Shown here piece after piece: positions 52,701-60,497 of a stretch of 64,000 nt of DNA (positions are counted from its first letter, which is position 1; the number at the start of each line of letters is the position of its first letter). The notes below the pieces were generated by a model, which had not been told where the DNA came from, ran no database searches, and saw only the letters and a program-made list of their open reading frames with translations. This DNA is from Arbacia lixula. Its lineage: Eukaryota; Echinodermata; Echinoidea; Arbacioida; Arbaciidae. Position numbers and translations under genes: made by a program. Where the stretch lies: contig OZ022588.1 of assembly GCA_963669155.1 (NCBI GenBank), positions 6,472,679 through 6,536,678 of the forward strand, read 5' to 3'.

Positions 52701-55700
52701 AATGCATAGAACGTTTTTACACTGTATTGTACAACTGTGTTGTATTTACATGTTATACCTTATAAGATGCATGTATTCATGAACATTTCAGTGAAAAGTA
52801 TATTTGTACTTGTTTAATCAGTTATTGAGATATGTTCAAGATCATGAAAGTTGGAACGAAATATTGACAGGAATTGTGATACCAGAATCATGATCTTTAC
52901 AAAACAAGGTACAAGTTGAATAGAACCAAAAATGATTTGTGAACTGTTATTTGACAAACACTCTGAAAACTGATAAATAACGTTATGGTAAAATCTTCTT
53001 GGATGATGCCTTTATTGTGTTGACGTTTATGCGAGTACATGTACATGAATGTTTGAATGTACTCTCAAAAAGTTATTAACGTTTCAAGAAGGAAACCAAT
53101 GAGAAGTTTAGTTGCATTCATTGTCGATACAATAAGTGTTTTATGCTGTGTTTATTCAAAATGATGAAGTTGAACGATAGACAACTTAAAGATACACATG
53201 CATGTTAATAAGTATATGACGTTGAATTATGTACGTTGCACTTATGTTTTTGGCAATGAGATTTGTGATGTTTATTGTACAAACATGTAGTTTCAAGGCT
53301 TCCTCACAAGAAACGTGCTTAAATTGTTTATGACAAGTGCGCAAGAAATGTGCTTGAATAGTTTATGAGAAGTGCACGTTGTTTCATTCCAAAACTTTAT
53401 CATTTGAAAGTAACGAATACCACTAGACACAAGACAAGTAAGAAAAGTTTTATTCATCTGAACGTGTACTCTCACATGAAAATGCAAACGTAACTGAGTG
53501 CATTTTTGTAAGCACATAAATGCACTCTTTAAGGGGGGAGGTGTTACAGGTTACGATCTTACATTTGTAAGATCTACATGTTTTGGCGTATGTATATGTG
53601 TTCGCGGAGGTGATCCGCGAGTCTGAACATGGAGTCCATTAAAGAAGGCACGACTTAACTCGACTTGTCTGAAATTGTGCTTTTATAGCGTTAGAGAGGT
53701 TAGGAACTACAAAGCTACCCGTAACAATGGCATTTTGACTTCTCATACGTCACTGGAGGCGTGCGTTTTTTCAAATTTTCGTAAAAAAAAAAAAAATATG
53801 CCAATGCATTTCTTATATTTGCACAAGAAAATGCGATAAATTGCTTCGATCGAGTCTGATAATCGAATTTATATGTTTATTCAACTTAGTTTAATTTAAT
53901 TTCTACGCTGTCAGTGGAAGGTGAGCAAACTAGACTGCAGATGTGATTTGCAGCTGTGTTTTGAATAGGCCAACATAAATAAAGTCTGGTATTACATAGC
54001 ACTATGCCAATGTTTGCAATCAACTCGCTCTGCAGAATAAAATTAGCCGATGTGACGCGTTCTCTCCCTTCAAGTGTCATCTGCTCTCAGCAGTTCGGCT
54101 ACCATTGACAGCCACATTTCCCGCTCATGTGCCCTTTCTGACACATTCTCGAAACTTAGCCTCATACAATATCATCCATCCACTGAGTACGTGGACGCCC
54201 TCGTCCATTCTTCCCATCAAACCTTCCTTCCGACAGCATTTTTTTTTTAAAAACATTACTTCTTATAATATGCCCAAAGTATTTGCATTTTCTTTTCTTA
54301 ATTGTATTGAGTAACTTTTTGTTTGTACGTCTTCATCATTTGTAAGATTTCTTTTTTTGTATGATGTATCCACGATATAATATGTAATATTCTTCTATAT
54401 AACCACATCTCAAATGCTTCATTTTTTCTTTTGTTGAGATTTGTAAGTGTCCATGTTTCAGCGCCGTATAAAAGCGTCGACCAAATATAACATCTTGTAT
54501 GCAGGGCTCTCACGTTGATATGTTGATTTTTCTCGAGGTTAAAATGATGGCCATATTCTCGAAGGCTGATTTTACTATATCTATTTTCCTTGCAATTTCA
54601 TTGTCACAATTTGCATTTTCTGTAATAATGTGCCCTAAATACAACATACTTTGAACTTGGTCAATGAGTCTGTGGCCTATATTGATGGAGACGCGTGGTA
54701 CTGGGTTCTGCTTACTTACTGCCATCGTTTTTGTCTTGGTCACATTAATTTCCATTCCATATGACAATCCTCTATTGTTGTCGTCGCTACTTTCAGCGAA
54801 CAAGACGTGTCGTCTGCATATCTCAGATTGTTGATGTTGACTCCTCCGACATTCACTCCTGACGTGTTAACATCACGGAAATGCATGCAGCGATCATCAG
54901 GCCAGGGATGTGTTAGGAAGGAGGGACAACTCAACCATAATATATTCAAACATCTGTATGGATACTAAAGCGTGCTAATGAATGTCAAAAGCATTCCACA
55001 ATCACTGCAATGCTTTGAAGTCCCATGCGCGGCACCGTCATTTTGCTATCGTCAACTTGGAAAGCAGTATCTTTAATTGCCTGTTTTGTTTCTCGAAGCT
55101 GTGTTTCTTATCACATTTTTTTGCAATTTTCAAGAAAGTTAAGGGGCAACACCTCTAAAGATCCTGTATTCGTTTTTCTTCTAAATAATTGTTGAATGAT
55201 GCACAAACGGAGATATAAGATAATATTCTTACTTACATAATTAACAAATTTCTTCACTTTCCGGAGATTTCCGGTAATGTCGGATTCAATCATTATCAAA
55301 ATCATATATTAAGCTGCTTACTTTCATTAACAGAGTTTGCGTGAATTTGCGTGCAAATGAGATATTTTACTTTAAAAAACTGTTTATTTTTGTTCGCTGA
55401 TATCTCTTTTCCTCACAAAAGTATTGATGCAATCCAACAGAAATGGACAAGCGAAATAAGACTCTACATTTCTTTTGTTCTCTCTGAGAAACCGTTGCTA
55501 GGCAATCGTGTTCGTTATTGTTAAAACACGTGAAAAGCACATGCTGAGACCACGCAATTTTTCGGCGGTGCCACGCATGGGCTCAAAGAAAGAATGTTGT
55601 TTCATATCCTTTCCTAACACATCCCTGATCAGGCTAAGCACACGCGCATGCGTTCTGCCTACCTATATTGACAACGGCCTGCAATCAAGTCGCTCTGCGG

Positions 55701-58597
55701 AATAAAATTAGCCGATGTGACGCGTTAACATCACGGAAAACAAATCGCGTACCGGGTAGCGCGCGCCCTTGCTCGGTGACTCCGCGATTGATCGAAGCCG
55801 GCCGAGCACATTTATTTGTGGCTCGTCCTAACCATCATACATGTAGGACTAGTTAATCATAAGAGCTTCGAGGACACTTTGACATTTTCACTCATGAAAC
55901 TTGCCATTTTGTTATAATTTTCTTTTTTGTATATCACTTTCTCTTTCTTTTTTGCCTGCTTTTGCCTCCGAATTCCGTAAGGATTTTGTGGGTGAGGGGC
56001 ACCTAGGGGGCACATGGAATTTGTCCCCCCCCCCCCCGTACCTACGCCCCTAGTCGGGAGACGACCAAAGCAAAGACAATATTTAACTTTAATACATGTT
56101 CTCAAAAGCGAAAGAAACGCCAAAACTTCAGAACATGTCCAAAAGAAATCATGTAGTACGTTTTTTTAACTACAAAATCTGCTTCAAAACAATTTGTCAT
56201 CCCGTGATTTTATGATGTATCAATTTCACAATTTTATAACGTCGCCTATTATACATGAAATCACACGTTTGTTGCCTATTTCAGGAATACTCAAAATTTG
56301 ATGGCTTTGTGCGATTTCGCTGAATCTTTCACTAATCTACTTTTCGGATTAATTGCATCTTTTGAAATTGTACCTGTTTTCAGTGTGAACTTTACCCATT
56401 TCACGAACACTGCATATGATTAGAAACGCAATTTGATTATTGAGATCACATATACATCTAACCTAGGTACTAGGCTGCGAGGTGCATGGACGTACCCCAA
56501 TCTGTGTAAACTATTTCTGGTAACACAGACTACGCCTTAAAGGAGGAACGAGGACGGGATTAGGACATAGTCTGTGTTACCAGACATAGTCTTTACTGCA
56601 AATCAACCATTCAGAGGAAAACGGAGCACTTACGTAACAATAAAATCCTTTAGGGGTCACTTACAATCATTCGTAGGCGAAGGTGCAAAATCAATAAGGT
56701 AATTAAATGAAGCCAGACAATCGATGTAAACACTATCCTTATTTTCGGATTGCTATTTATAGCGGACATGGTGGATACACATTATGTCAGTGATAGAAAT
56801 AACACTTATTACGTGCGTTTGAGTTTAGACCTTAAACAGGCCTAGATAATGCAATGTTGGTTTTTGAAGAATTTAAACTTGAAACGAATCCCTAAAACTA
56901 TTTTAACTCCCGGTCGATTTCTTCATGGCACGATCAACAAACTTAAACCCTTGATCAAATAAACTGATGCACATTCCTGCATTAATACGCTTATTTTGAA
57001 CTGATTCCCACCCTATTGAAATCAAAACAAAATAAAACGTCATAAGATACATCATTGTAACAGGCATGTGGGTAGCTACCCTGCGTGTCCTAACTGAGTA
57101 CAAGAAATAATCAACCAGCTGCCCCCCCCCCCCCCCCCCACATGATTCCCATAGAGCAGCATTTCATCTGGCACACAATATTTTGGTACCCCTACAAAAT
57201 TTTGTACCGTTTATCTATTAAAATGTACAAAAATATGACACAGTCAATAGGCCTAATGCATGCATGAATATTCAGGAGCATCTGAGTACGAAAACGTACA
57301 GGACCTAACAAAAACGTTTTGTAAGCGGCCTATATCAAACGTTCTGTAAACGTCCTATACAAAACGTTTAATTTTGTAACGTCAAAAAACGTTTTTAAAT
57401 TGTTCTCAAATAACCTAAAAATAAGTCAAAACTGTAACGTTATATAAACGTTTTGAAACGTTCATTTAGGACGAAGACTTACAGGACATAAAAAACGTTT
57501 TGAAAACGTTCTGAAAACGTTTTGTGTTTGCTGGGATATGATCTGGCATAAAGTTAAAGTTACATGTACATGTATACTATTAAAAAATACACATTGCAAC
57601 TTTTTCGGTAGTCTTTTTACTTCCAGTGAGTAACCAGTTTTTAGTTTGGAATTGTATAATTCAGATCAGCAATGTCATGTAACCATGTTTCAGTAACTAA
57701 GGCCTATTAATGAAAATGGGGAGTAATTAATTAAGTTGTTTTCGTTTCTTTCATCCCAGTGCTACAGGCGCGCGAGATCACGGGCGATAACAATGACCGT
57801 TCGCTAGAATGGTACCTCAATCTCTATAAGTCTGTTCCCGGTTTTTTGAAACTTATCAACAGCGCATCAACGACCACAGAAGGGATAACCTACCATCCAA
57901 AGGTGTTTGGTAAGCTTTTCGTGTCTAAATAATCTCCCTTAGAAATTACCCAAGTTATTCAGTCAATGAGTCGGCCATTGAAGGGAGGGGGCGGGATCCG
58001 CACAGCTTAAAAAACGAATTAAGATAGCCCTGTGCAATTAATCACGTTATCTACATGACTTTGTATTTGTTTTCTTAAAATAATGATTAGAACATTTTCT
58101 CAATAGTCCTGCCTTTCGTTCACAAATAGCAAAAAAAATAACACCAGACGCACTACCTCACATCAGACGTCATATCTCATATCAATTAGCAACTTTGATG
58201 ATACGTTAACCCTATTACCAGGCCTTGAAGAAACCTCATTGGCTTCCTGCACATCTTTTTGCAAATGGAAATGAGAGAGTTAACCGCTTTCTAATGTTGG
58301 TATCGCGAAAAAGAATCTGTTGGATTCCGTCTCGGTATTTTTTCACGGAGACGCCAAGGAGTTATTACAATAAGTTTGAAGTGTGTTGGCACTATTTCTG
58401 TCATTCTTGCTTTGATGTTGTGTCATTGCTTCCTTCTTCCCAGGTGATTCGTCCATCTCCACGGCCTATTCAATGGGTTTGTCTTGGAGAGAGAGCCATC
58501 CCAACGCATCCGAACCCCCTTATACCAACGCGGACCTGATAAGGGCGTTACAACCAAATGCCAAAATCATCTACACCACAAGAAACCCCACGAAAAG
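31363..58597 (+). CDS. CHST15-like Golgi carbohydrate sulfotransferase gene (partial, exons listed separately)
   Basis: A type II membrane sulfotransferase predicted to transfer sulfate from PAPS to a glycosaminoglycan in the Golgi. CHST15 in vertebrates sulfates C6 of GalNAc-4-sulfate in chondroitin sulfate (family knowledge). Exons are 31363-31389, 38558-39238, 43370-43610, 57760-57909 and 58444-58597, joined with consistent phases 0, 0, 1, 1 and 2. The conceptual protein so far is about 417 residues: a 9-residue cytoplasmic tail, a signal anchor (about 10-28), a low-complexity luminal stem, then the catalytic domain with KCGTTDL (about 274-280, 5' phosphosulfate loop), KEPHWW, and TTRNPTKR (about 411-418, 3' phosphate-binding). 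The C-terminal exons are not seen and probably lie beyond 64000. CHST15 is the closest family I recognise; echinoderms may have several such paralogues, so orthology is unproven. Confidence 0.88.
31946..31972 (+). CDS. Duplicate of sulfotransferase exon 1, possible alternative exon
   Basis: It has an identical 27-nt coding sequence and an intact GTAAGT donor. It could be used only from a downstream promoter or through an acceptor upstream of 31946, neither of which is evident. Either copy would give the same N-terminus. Confidence 0.35.
32163..33948. other. Intron 1 of the sulfotransferase gene, no gene
   Basis: AT-rich; short frames only. No repeats beyond poly-T tracts recognised. Confidence 0.45.
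33949..34130. repeat. Foldback MITE (GGGGGATGTTTCACCAAG)
   Basis: A near-perfect hairpin: GTTTCACCAAGCTGTTCGTA with its complement TACGAACAGCTTGGTGGAAC, and inner arms CCCTTCTTGTGCTAAAT / ATTTAGCACAAGAAGGG. Arms of about 75 bp. The flanks at about 33890-33946 and 34157-34230 are diverged direct repeats (ATTCTTG.CATCAGTATCATA). Confidence 0.9.
34131..35284. other. Intron 1, no gene; C11 and G20 runs
   Basis: Contains homopolymers at 34696-34706 (C) and 35033-35052 (G). The overlapping 77- and 120-codon frames at 34918-35304 read through the G run and are not credible. Confidence 0.5.
35285..35515. repeat. Dense CCCATATGGG/CCATGTGGG palindromic repeat
   Basis: CCCATATGGG, CCCATATG, CATGTGGG and GGGCCC-type strings recur more than ten times without a fixed period. 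Non-coding. Confidence 0.85.
35516..36349. other. Intron 1, no gene
   Basis: No readable frame or repeat recognised. Confidence 0.45.
36350..36630. repeat. (CTA)n and (CA)n microsatellites
   Basis: CTA units run from about 36354 to 36415, and CA units from about 36532 to 36622 with small interruptions (TACACATACACA, TAGCGCG). Overlapping ORFs are composition artefacts. Confidence 0.95.
36758..36870. repeat. Short foldback MITE (GGGGC.ATATTCATGAA)
   Basis: The ends CTGGGGCAATATTCATGAA and TTCATGAATATGGCCCCTG are inverted repeats, with inner arms CTTACTA/TAGTAAG. A decayed relative ending ACGGGGCCCTGG lies at about 37110-37278. Confidence 0.8.
37865..38150. repeat. Degenerate ACTCG-rich low-complexity repeat
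   Basis: AACTCG, ACTCGT and CGAGTT-like strings recur roughly every 10-20 bp, with CpG content far above the flanks. Overlapping frames of 60-96 codons exist on both strands, as expected for a repeat. About 400 bp upstream of sulfotransferase exon 2. Confidence 0.65.
38558..39238 (+). CDS. Sulfotransferase exon 2 (signal anchor and stem)
   Basis: The acceptor TTGTTGACAG precedes 38558 and the donor is CCCGAG|GTACAA at 39239. The 227 codons begin VFASGCLSVVVVLLVIASHH, a clear membrane anchor. A polar, charged luminal stem follows, with potential N-glycosylation sites such as NSS and NYT, and then QCQQNACKWPQMPGATEDLV leading toward the catalytic domain. Phase 0 at both ends. A TGA just upstream of the acceptor in frame shows that an upstream exon must supply the start. 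Confidence 0.85.
39239..39972. other. Intron 2, no gene
   Basis: AT-rich; (CA)n-like tract at about 39808-39836. No frame recognised. Confidence 0.45.
39973..40360. repeat. MITE with ~55-bp terminal inverted repeats
   Basis: The left end TTTTCTCAGCACTGCTAAGC and the right end GCACTGTTGAGAAAA pair, as do CCCCGCCTCCAAAAA/TTTTTGGAGGCGGGG and TCAAGATTC/GAATCTTGA. Its internal segment at about 40018-40170 recurs, diverged, at about 44665-44800. Confidence 0.85.
40361..43369. other. Intron 2: purine tract, homopolymers, unsupported exon-like segment
   Basis: Contains a GA-rich tract (about 40600-40670), C runs at 41543-41555 (13) and 41656-41683 (28), and a 96-codon minus-strand frame at 41212-41502 without recognisable content. 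An exon-like stretch lies at 42342-42439 between a good acceptor and a GTAAGT donor, but its 98-nt length would break the reading frame between exons 2 and 3. Confidence 0.5.
43370..43610 (+). CDS. Sulfotransferase exon 3 (5' PAPS-binding loop)
   Basis: The acceptor TTTTCTTACAG precedes 43370 and the donor is GGAAG|GTAACA at 43611. It reads FLNNFKNPCW, then YFYVIGTYKCGTTDLWDKL and VPKEPHWW. KCGTTDL is the 5' phosphosulfate-binding loop, and the KNPCW and KEPHWW blocks are characteristic of the CHST15 family. Enters in phase 0, leaves in phase 1. Confidence 0.95.
43611..45410. other. Intron 3: (GA)n, G18 run and interspersed repeat pieces
   Basis: (GA)n at about 43751-43778; G18 at 44197-44214. 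44230-44425 resembles 59665-59865 (ACACACCAACAATGAGCTAT shared). 44665-44800 resembles the interior of the MITE at 39973-40360. The 96-codon frame at 44881-45171 has no known content. Confidence 0.6.
45411..46072 (-). mobile_element. hAT-like element family B, copy B, truncated
   Basis: The right terminus (CAGGGATGTGTTATGGAAGG at 45411) and interior match family B in reverse orientation, including CAACAGGTGCTGTTCAGGTG. The sequence stops matching near 46072 without the other terminus. Confidence 0.75.
46810..46870 (+). mobile_element. hAT-like family B terminal fragment
   Basis: CAGGGAGGTGTTAGGAAGGA at 46810 continues about 60 bp into the family B left end (ACATTCAAACATCTGTATGG), then departs. 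Confidence 0.8.
47160..47866 (+). mobile_element. hAT-like element family B, copy C
   Basis: A 707-bp copy with both termini: CAGGGATGTGTTAGGAAGGA and TCCTTCCATAACACATCCCTG. Flanks GTTCCGG and GTACCGG agree at six of seven positions, a weak target duplication. No transposase. Confidence 0.85.
47985..48272 (-). repeat. MITE family A fragment with an inverted duplication
   Basis: 47985-48165 is the reverse complement of the middle of family A (shared AAGCTTGTCCGAGGTTTGTC and GGAAAGTTGTGAATACATTA). 48080-48118 is repeated in inverted orientation at about 48228-48272 (CACCAGTATTTCGAGATTCA). Confidence 0.75.
48273..48969. other. Intron 3, no gene; C16 run
   Basis: C16 at 48736-48751 followed by TCCCCCC. 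No frame or repeat otherwise recognised. Confidence 0.45.
48970..49536. repeat. MITE family A, second full-length copy
   Basis: Begins AGGGTTACTGA and ends TTTAGTAACCCT, with the same interior and inverted arms as 13893-14433. Its flanks do not show TTAA duplications. A duplicated piece of its right half begins at about 49573 and is split by LTR element 2. Confidence 0.85.
49630..49814 (+). repeat. 5' LTR of element 2
   Basis: 185 bp, TGTTACAGG...CCCGTAACA. It contains two hairpins: GATCTTACA-TT-TGTAAGATC (49643-49662) and CGCGGA-GGTGA-TCCGCG (49691-49707). An ATTAAA polyadenylation-like signal is at 49726-49731. Confidence 0.95.
49818..49835 (+). promoter_or_regulatory. Primer-binding site of element 2
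   Basis: TGGGGGCTTGTCCGGGAA, identical over 18 nt to that of LTR element 1 and two mismatches from the retroviral tRNA-Pro site. Confidence 0.85.
50437..51110 (+). repeat. 79-bp tandem array in the leader of LTR element 2
   Basis: ACGTCTTTCAGGGCGTTGCT starts at 50437, 50516, 50595, 50673 and 50752, and in variant form at 50833, giving periods of 79, 79, 78, 79 and 81. Two or three further, longer units (about 110 bp) follow, with an insert containing TTTTGGTCTAGTTTCAGTAC. The unit length is not a multiple of three, so overlapping ORFs rotate frame and are not credible genes. Confidence 0.95.
51393..51602 (+). pseudogene. Gag C-terminal fragment with CCHC zinc knuckle
   Basis: The frame reads SDSKTSEGGSSDSENRN, then CYYCKQIGHIKLECPKLLKK (a CX2CX4HX4C knuckle), and stops at TAG 51600-51602. 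Just upstream the reading shifts frame (SNKPQVSN is in another frame). This is a remnant of the nucleocapsid region. Confidence 0.85.
51785..52295 (+). pseudogene. RT connection and RNase H fragment of LTR element 2
   Basis: Pieces in changing frames read FLGHVVG, YYRSFCHNFSGVV, and then LTNLLRKEVEFVW, AKALLSTGPVLMVPD, an in-frame TAG, VDASDVGAGAVLVQRD and PVSFFSKFLKNQRNYLT. These are the thumb/connection and RNase H segments of a Ty3/gypsy polyprotein. It cannot be translated intact. Confidence 0.88.
52296..53530 (+). other. Non-coding 3' region of LTR element 2
   Basis: AT-rich, with no recognisable frame and several short frames only. Its length (about 1.2 kb) is larger than the 3' UTR of LTR element 1. 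Confidence 0.6.
53531..53541 (+). promoter_or_regulatory. Polypurine tract of element 2
   Basis: AAGGGGGGAGG immediately before the 3' LTR. Confidence 0.85.
53542..53726 (+). repeat. 3' LTR of element 2
   Basis: 185 bp, identical to the 5' LTR by eye, including both hairpins (53555-53574, 53603-53619). Followed by the ATGGC target copy and the rest of the split MITE piece (to about 53782). Confidence 0.95.
54070..54902 (-). pseudogene. LINE reverse-transcriptase 3' remnant
   Basis: Minus-strand frames give VNINNLRYADDT (RT catalytic box), SMLYLGHIITENANCDNEIA, LLYGAETWTLTNLNKRK, FEMWLYRRILHI, then GKNGRGRPRTQWMDDI and SERAHEREMWLSMVAELL before TGA at 54072-54070. This is the conserved C-terminal half of a non-LTR retrotransposon ORF2, with frameshifts. 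It is cut at 54902 by the hAT-like element next to it. Confidence 0.88.
54903..55627 (+). mobile_element. hAT-like element family B, copy D
   Basis: A 725-bp copy with termini CAGGGATGTGTTAGGAAGGA and TCCTAACACATCCCTG. Flanking ATCAGGC is shared on both sides (7 of 8 bp). It abuts the LINE remnant at 54902. Confidence 0.85.
55678..55745 (-). repeat. Second, internally deleted piece of the same LINE
   Basis: AATAAAATTAGCCGATGTGA and its neighbours match the sequence just downstream of the LINE stop at about 54017-54062. It is joined directly to TTAACATCACGGAAA, which matches the LINE RT region at about 54865. The join lies at the shared string GACGYGTTAACATCACGG. Confidence 0.65.
55746..57289. 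other. Intron 3: repeat piece and C runs, no gene
   Basis: C13 (56025-56037) and C18 (57122-57139). 56048-56185 resembles 61512-61650 (GACCA.AGCAAAGACAA and AGAACATGTC). A second small repeat at about 56505-56590 has AGACTA/TAGTCT-type inverted strings (CTGTGTTACCAG / CTGGTAACACAG), another foldback. Confidence 0.55.
57290..57540. repeat. AACGTT-rich repeat
   Basis: AACGTTTT, AAACGTT and AACGTTC occur about fifteen times in 250 bp, separated by AT-rich text, ending TTGTGTTTGCTGGG. Non-coding. Confidence 0.85.
57760..57909 (+). CDS. Sulfotransferase exon 4
   Basis: The acceptor TTTCATCCCAG precedes 57760 and the donor is GTTTG|GTAAGC at 57910. With the split first codon it reads VLQAREITGDNNDRSLEWYL, then PGFLKLINSASTTTEGITYH. 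The EWYLNLYK segment fits the helix after KEPHWW in CHST15-type enzymes. Phase 1 at both ends. Confidence 0.85.
58444..58597 (+). CDS. Sulfotransferase exon 5 (3' phosphate-binding region)
   Basis: The acceptor CTTCTTCCCAG precedes 58444 and the donor is AAAAG|GTGCTC at 58598. It reads GDSSISTAYSMGLSW, then EPPYTNADLIRALQPNAKII and YTTRNPTKR. The IRALQPNAKII.T.RNP block is the 3' phosphate-binding segment shared by the family. Leaves in phase 2. The next exon, which should begin with an LYS-like motif, was not found. Confidence 0.92.
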
Positions 58598-58985
58598 GTG
58601 CTCTTCCGTCCCCCCCCCCCCTCCCCCCTCCCCCAACTCTGTCATATCATTTCGCTTTATTTGAACCATGCCAATAAATTTTCTCAATAAACTTATCTTG
58701 ATACATCAAATCCATGATCAAATCAACGAATTATGACCAACAGTGAATAATGAAATAATGACAAGTAGACTTCAGTTGCATAAAATGCTCTCAACAAAAG
58801 AATACAATTAGTAAAGTAAGTCAATATATATGGTAGAAGAATGATATGTAGCATCGAAGAGATATATCTCAAAAGAAGCTTAAGACCATGAACACATTTG
58901 GTGAATCTGCATGAAAAAGTGCATTTCCGTAATGATCGTTTTTAGAGTCTAACCATTAACAGCATTGGGAGTTTATTATACGAAC
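58598..58985. other. Intron 5, no gene
   Basis: Begins with a C-rich stretch (C11 at 58610-58620, then CTCCCCCCTCCCCC). AT-rich afterwards. Confidence 0.5.
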
Positions 58986-58989
58986 TAGT

Positions 58990-59280
58990 TGAACGAAATC
59001 TACGGAAGCTTGAAAGTGCCTTGAGAAGGCGAGTTGTTTTGATTTACCAAATCGCCTTGTGTATAACAAGAAGGCGAACAGGTGAGTTCTTTTAATTCGC
59101 TAAGGCGACTTGTGTGGGACGAGAAGGTGACTTTTTCTAACTTACTAAGGCGCCTTGTTTAGAGCGAGAAAGCGATTTATTTTAATTGGCAAAGGCTCAT
59201 TGCTTAGAACGAGAAGGCGAGAAGGTGACTTGTTGTACTGCGCACCAAATACTGTAGCCTTGTGTAGGACTGTAGGACGA
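58990..59280. repeat. Degenerate AAGGCGACTT tandem repeat
   Basis: Four to five units of about 50-58 bp built around GAGAAGGCGA, a T-rich AATT block and CTAAGGCGACTTGT. Short CA-rich sequence follows at 59282-59310. Confidence 0.75.
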
Positions 59281-59659
59281 GAACACACAGACACACACAC
59301 TCACATTACACACATACATATAAAATGGATCCACAGCAATTTGCTAGTTAAATCACATACGTCCTCATTTAGCAGGAATATTCAGATCCATTAAATCGTT
59401 TTGAACGAGCCTTTCAAAATAATGTGTCTTTGATATTCCTAACAAAAGGGACACATCATCATATGCAGGGTAATTGACATTTCAAGCCTGCGTAGTTGTA
59501 GAAATATTCCAATAAAGTGGGTGTATCTGGTGGTGTGCTATAAGTCGTGGAGCACATTTACCACCATTTATTTCGTGGGGAGCTGACTTTACTACAGTAC
59601 ACGCATTATTGGTACTTTCAGCGAAGTGGATTGGTTACTGCTGAATAAACGTCCCGCTC

Positions 59660-60437
59660 AAAATAATGCAGATCTCCAAATGTAATTATGATACCTGTAA
59701 ACAACTTATGTGGATCATTATATAGGGCTCCTTTGAAAAGCAGTCCTCGAGACTGAAACGACTACCCTTTATAAATAAAACGTGAAATACCTAAGCATAA
59801 AGATACACACCAACAATGAGCTATTCACACACATAACCACTGTCACGTTGTTTTTCCATAATTCGTCCATATCCTTCCATAACAGTAAACTTCTACACAT
59901 GCAAGAGCGTCATTTGCAAGCTTTTATTAATACAAAACTCCTTCGTGTCTTGTAGGGCGGTGTTGCCCCGGGGGTGTTGCTCTCTCATGGTGAACATTTG
60001 AAGCTCTATTATGCGGTGAATTTACCAGGCTTTTGTGCGTCATGCTCTCTGCGTTGAAAGCTTTTCTATTTTTGAAATTCCTAATTGATTCGGGTGCAGT
60101 CTATTGACCAAATGTATTGTGCCAAATATTACGTGAAGCACGAGTTGTTCATGTAGCAGTCAAGTGTGCCGAATCGCCTGTTTGATATTTTTCACGGTAC
60201 AGACAGAATGGTCCGTGACACGGCCTATTGAGCAAGACGTATGATACGCCGTGTCTCAGATGAAAACAGGTTTGGCAGCAGGCAGCAAGCAGCAGGAATT
60301 GCATGATTCACTATTATTGCAAGCTATAGTGATATACCTCTGGTCCTATATCACGTTCAAGATCAACTCGCTCTTTCATGTTTTCAATACTTTCTCTTTC
60401 CAACTGCTAACCCACCCGTAACCCCCCCCCCCCCCCG
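59660..60437. repeat. Repeats shared with sulfotransferase introns 2 and 3
   Basis: 59665-59865 matches 44230-44425. 59893-59930 (ACACATGCAAGAGCGTCAT) matches 42962-42990, and 60345-60395 resembles 43270-43325, the sequence just upstream of exon 3. No exon 3-like coding sequence follows. C15 at 60422-60436. Confidence 0.6.
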
Positions 60438-60443
60438 ACTCTC

Positions 60444-60495
<52 letters not shown>
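60438..60495 (+). repeat. (CT)n microsatellite
   Basis: CT units with one CCCTCTCT interruption, directly after C15. Confidence 0.95.

Positions 60496-60497
<2 letters not shown>

Larger units (their letters stand above)
49630..53726 (+). mobile_element. LTR element 2: short-LTR, non-autonomous gypsy-like retrotransposon
   Basis: 4,097 bp, with identical 185-bp LTRs by eye and a perfect 5-bp target duplication, ATGGC (49625-49629, 53727-53731). Order: LTR, tRNA-Pro-type primer-binding site, leader with a 79-bp tandem array, a Gag zinc-knuckle fragment, a broken RT/RNase H fragment, about 1.2 kb of non-coding sequence, polypurine tract, LTR. No protease or integrase is recognisable. It must have been copied by proteins from another element. 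Its insertion site lies within a partial family A MITE. Identical LTRs imply a very recent insertion. Confidence 0.92.
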
